10,593 nt of DNA from Pyrenochaeta sp. MPI-SDFR-AT-0127 (taxonomy: Eukaryota > Ascomycota > Dothideomycetes > Pleosporales > Cucurbitariaceae): NCBI GenBank assembly GCA_020747015.1, contig JAGTJM010000178.1, forward strand, positions 1-10,593, read 5' to 3'. The translations under genes and the position numbers were made by a program. Of this stretch, positions 8,680 to 10,593 are shown one piece after another; within the stretch, counting starts at the first letter, position 1; each line of letters opens with the position of its first letter. Below the pieces are notes generated by a model, which was given only the letters and a program-made list of their open reading frames with translations, searched no databases and was not told where the DNA came from.

Positions 8680-10390
8680 AAATATATTAGTAATATATTA
8701 ATAAACTATTTTAATAGGTAATTTACCTCTCTAGGGTTACTCTACCTCTAGCTTATCTTAAACTTAATACTAGCTAGCTCTTAGCCTACTAGGAATATAA
8801 TAAGCTTCTTATAGTATATAACTTATATAAGATAATCTATATTAATAAGCAACCTATAAACTTATATAAAGGAGGGCTTTTTATAGTTCTAGTAGAACTC
8901 TTAAAGAAATAGTAACTAAAGGAAGGATACTATTATATTAGGAATATATTAGGAATATATTTAGAGGATATTTATACTAGTAGTTATACTTAGATTATTA
9001 ACTCTATAAACTAGGGCTATAATCTCCTATATAAGGGCCTTAGGAGTTTATATAGGTAGTAGTAGAGGGTATATATATATACTATATAATATAAATATCT
9101 AGTATAGGTACTATTATATATTAATAGGGATAATAATATTAAATTAGATACTATAGTCTATCTAAATAAGCTTTTTCTTATCCTATAGATAATTATTATA
9201 AATAATCTTAATATATTATCCCTACTATAATCTCTAAGCTTTAATCTAGTAGAGAGGATAGTCCTATATATCTTCTCTATCTCTCTCCTAGCTAGTAAGC
9301 CCTCTTAAAAGAGACTTTATAGATAGTCTATATTATAACTTCTCTCTACTACCTTAAAAAGGTACCCTTTATCCTTATTCTAGTATATCTAACTCTTATA
9401 GCTAATATACTATAGATTTTTACCTAAGACTATCTACTACTAGTTACTAATATATTATTAATATATTAATTAAAGTTTATAGATATACTTATTATTTTAT
9501 TTACTAAAGAATTAGTTTATAGCTAGGTCTTATTAATATATATATAGTCTTATTCTAATAATAGTATAGAATAGCCTAATAGAGCCTAAATATTATTAGA
9601 ATATATTTATAATATATTAGTAATATATATACTATAGATTTCCTCTTTCTTATATCTAGTTTAGATTAATAAAGATTAAGGTAAGTACTTTTTATCTATT
9701 CCTAGGTTTTAGCTATAACGCGTATATATAATATAGTTATTAATATATTATTAAGGTATTTAGAGCGCTTTATTCTAGTATAACTATACTAATACCTAAT
9801 AGCTAGTCTACCTAGAAAGGGAGATACTATACGCTTTACTAGGCTCTTCTATTTCCTATAGTACTAGAACTAATAATATATAAATATACTATTACCTAAA
9901 GTAAGTTCTATAGAACTATCTCTAGTATAGCTCTTATAGGATCTATATAAATATAGAAGGTATATCTATCTAGTAATATTTATAGATACTCTAGAAGGAG
10001 GGTAATATATATTATAGTAGCTATTATAAGAGGATTTAAGCTCCTACTAGTTAAGATAGTAAGAGGTAAGGTATTATCCTATTAATATATTTAGAAAATA
10101 TTTTAATTATATTATATTATATATTATACCTAATTATTACTATTATTATCTTTATTACTACCTATATTTTACTCCTATAGTATTAGTTTAGTAGTAGGAC
10201 TAGTAATTATACCCTTAATATTACTCTTATATAATATATTATTATCTATTAGTAATAGAGATATCTAGTTAATTAAGATACCTAAAGGTATTAGGAATAG
10301 GTTATAAATACATTATTACTTATAATTATATTTTTTATTAGTATAGAGGAGTTATAGTTACTTACTAAGGCGTAGGAAAGATAATATATA
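8680..10390. other. Unidentified, nearly CpA/TpG-free repeat relic
   Basis: About 1.7 kb has no recognisable gene. From 8521 to 10380 I find two CpA (near 8850 and 10311) and no TpG. All six frames were read by eye with TAA/TAG taken as former Gln/Trp. Charged, protein-like runs appear on both strands, for example LLKK(stop)(stop)LKEGYYYIRNIL on + near 8890-8945 and, on -, a run containing LKLRDYSRDN near 9200-9250. Neither matched a family I know. Together with 6600-6838 it would make a unit of about 1.9 kb interrupted by the Fot1-like element, but matching ends were not found. The palindrome TAATATATTA recurs at least seven times. Confidence 0.6.
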
Positions 10391-10419
10391 TAACCCCACT
10401 ATCTGATTACTAACCCCAC
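10391..10419 (+). repeat. Short direct repeat at the RIP edge
   Basis: TAACCCCAC occurs at 10391-10399 and again at 10411-10419, and inverted as GTGGGGTTA at 10492-10500. The first copy starts exactly where RIP-type composition ends. It could be the first bases of unique DNA, or the terminal sequence of a short inverted-repeat element. Confidence 0.55.
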
Positions 10420-10500
10420 CAACCAATTAACAAATCCACTAAGACGCTTTGGCCTTCAAATTTTTTCTTGGTCGGCCGAAGTTTAAGGGTGGTGGGGTTA
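10411..10500. mobile_element. Candidate 90-bp TA-flanked inverted-repeat element (mini-MITE)
   Basis: TAACCCCACCAACC (10411-10424) matches the reverse complement of GGGTGGTGGGGTTA (10487-10500) at 13 of 14 positions; if the outer TA is a target duplication, the ends start ACCCCACC. Inside, CTTTGGCC (10447-10454) can pair with GGCCGAAG (10474-10481) apart from one G-T pair, so the whole unit could fold into a hairpin. There is no coding capacity. It shows no CpA depletion, unlike everything to its left. A left end at 10391 (110 bp) is also possible. Without a second genomic copy, it could equally be a regulatory or terminator-like hairpin. Confidence 0.42.
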
Positions 10501-10593
10501 TCTGCAACTACACACATTGTCGTACACACAAATACAATCACAAAAACCATCTTAACTTTGTGACTCATATCCCAATCATTTTCACTGTTCAGT
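10501..10593. other. Unmutated flank, no gene seen
   Basis: This short stretch is rich in CA on the + strand (ACACACA and AATACAATCACAAAAACC types). It shows no RIP and no reading frame of note. CA-rich, T-poor sequence of this sort is common in fungal promoters and 5' untranslated regions, so a + strand gene may begin to the right; this is only an inference. Confidence 0.45.

Larger units (their letters stand above)
1..10390. other. RIP-mutated, AT-rich repeat island
   Basis: CpA and TpG dinucleotides are very scarce and TpA is very common across this stretch. Coding remains show the matching changes: TAA/TAG where Gln or Trp is expected, Tyr where Cys or His is expected, and Asn where catalytic Asp is expected. 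This is the known signature of repeat-induced point mutation, a premeiotic C-to-T process of ascomycete fungi that prefers CpA in repeated DNA. Depletion is uneven. I count roughly a hundred CpA/TpG in the gypsy element (about 5.85 kb without its insert), but only five CpA and no TpG that I could find from 6841 to 10380. From 10391 onward the dinucleotides return to normal frequency. Confidence 0.93.

Noticed and set aside
9060..9120. TATATATA runs as microsatellites, promoters or an origin
   Set aside because: RIP turns any CA/TG-rich sequence into TA-rich sequence, so such runs have no independent meaning here.
1..10390. Short open reading frames on both strands
   Set aside because: Stops are produced by RIP in every frame. 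The open pieces between them do not match known starts or families except where they are parts of the gypsy or Fot1-like remains.
8680..10390. A telomere-linked helicase, LINE or second transposase
   Set aside because: I looked for helicase, reverse transcriptase and DDE motifs on both strands with RIP changes allowed and found none that I could defend.
10391..10420. TAACCCC repeats as telomeric sequence
   Set aside because: Only two direct copies exist, they are 20 bp apart, and the units have four C followed by AC, unlike a regular TAACCC telomere array. The inverted copy at 10492 fits a hairpin better.
1..10593. tRNA, rRNA, CRISPR or a bacterial-type defence system
   Set aside because: No cloverleaf-like GC-rich pattern, no regularly spaced repeats and no bacterial gene organisation were seen; the window is fungal repeat DNA.

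Overview
The window looks like a repeat island of a filamentous ascomycete (Pezizomycotina) that has been silenced by repeat-induced point mutation (RIP). CpA and its complement TpG have been turned into TpA almost everywhere. Former Gln and Trp codons (CAA, CAG, TGG) read as TAA or TAG, Cys and His codons read as Tyr, and catalytic Asp codons (GAT, GAC) read as Asn. No intact protein-coding gene is present from 1 to 10390. The species cannot be named; AT-rich, RIP-mutated islands of this kind are best known from Dothideomycetes such as Leptosphaeria and Pyrenophora (inference).

Layout. (1) Positions 1-6248 hold the 3' part of a Ty3/gypsy LTR retrotransposon on the + strand. The remains run in the order gag (capsid, degraded zinc knuckle, acidic tail), aspartic protease, pol linker, reverse transcriptase, RNase H, integrase, C-terminal chromodomain, unassigned 3' stretch, polypurine tract and 3' LTR. 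The 5' LTR lies outside the window. (2) Inside this element, at 1505-1894, sits a 390-bp non-autonomous hAT-like element (MITE) flanked by a perfect 8-bp target duplication. It keeps far more CpA/TpG than its host and is probably younger than the main RIP wave. (3) Positions 6249-6838 are RIP-mutated sequence without a recognisable gene, with one CpG-rich hairpin patch. (4) Positions 6841-8677 are a complete Fot1/pogo-type DNA transposon with 51-bp terminal inverted repeats, TA target duplications and one unshifted transposase frame of about 541 codons. All three catalytic Asp codons now encode Asn. (5) Positions 8680-10390 are about 1.7 kb of the most heavily RIP-mutated DNA in the window and were not identified. 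(6) At 10391 the composition switches abruptly to ordinary, CpA/TpG-containing DNA, with a candidate 90-bp TA-flanked inverted-repeat element (10411-10500) and the first bases of unique flank.

The genes do not work together as a living system. The window is a stack of nested, inactivated mobile elements whose order can partly be read: the gypsy element, RIP of it, then the hAT MITE; and a separate, more strongly mutated Fot1-containing block. I found no sign of a new functional system. The most informative points are the nested MITE, the catalytic-residue losses and the sharp RIP edge.
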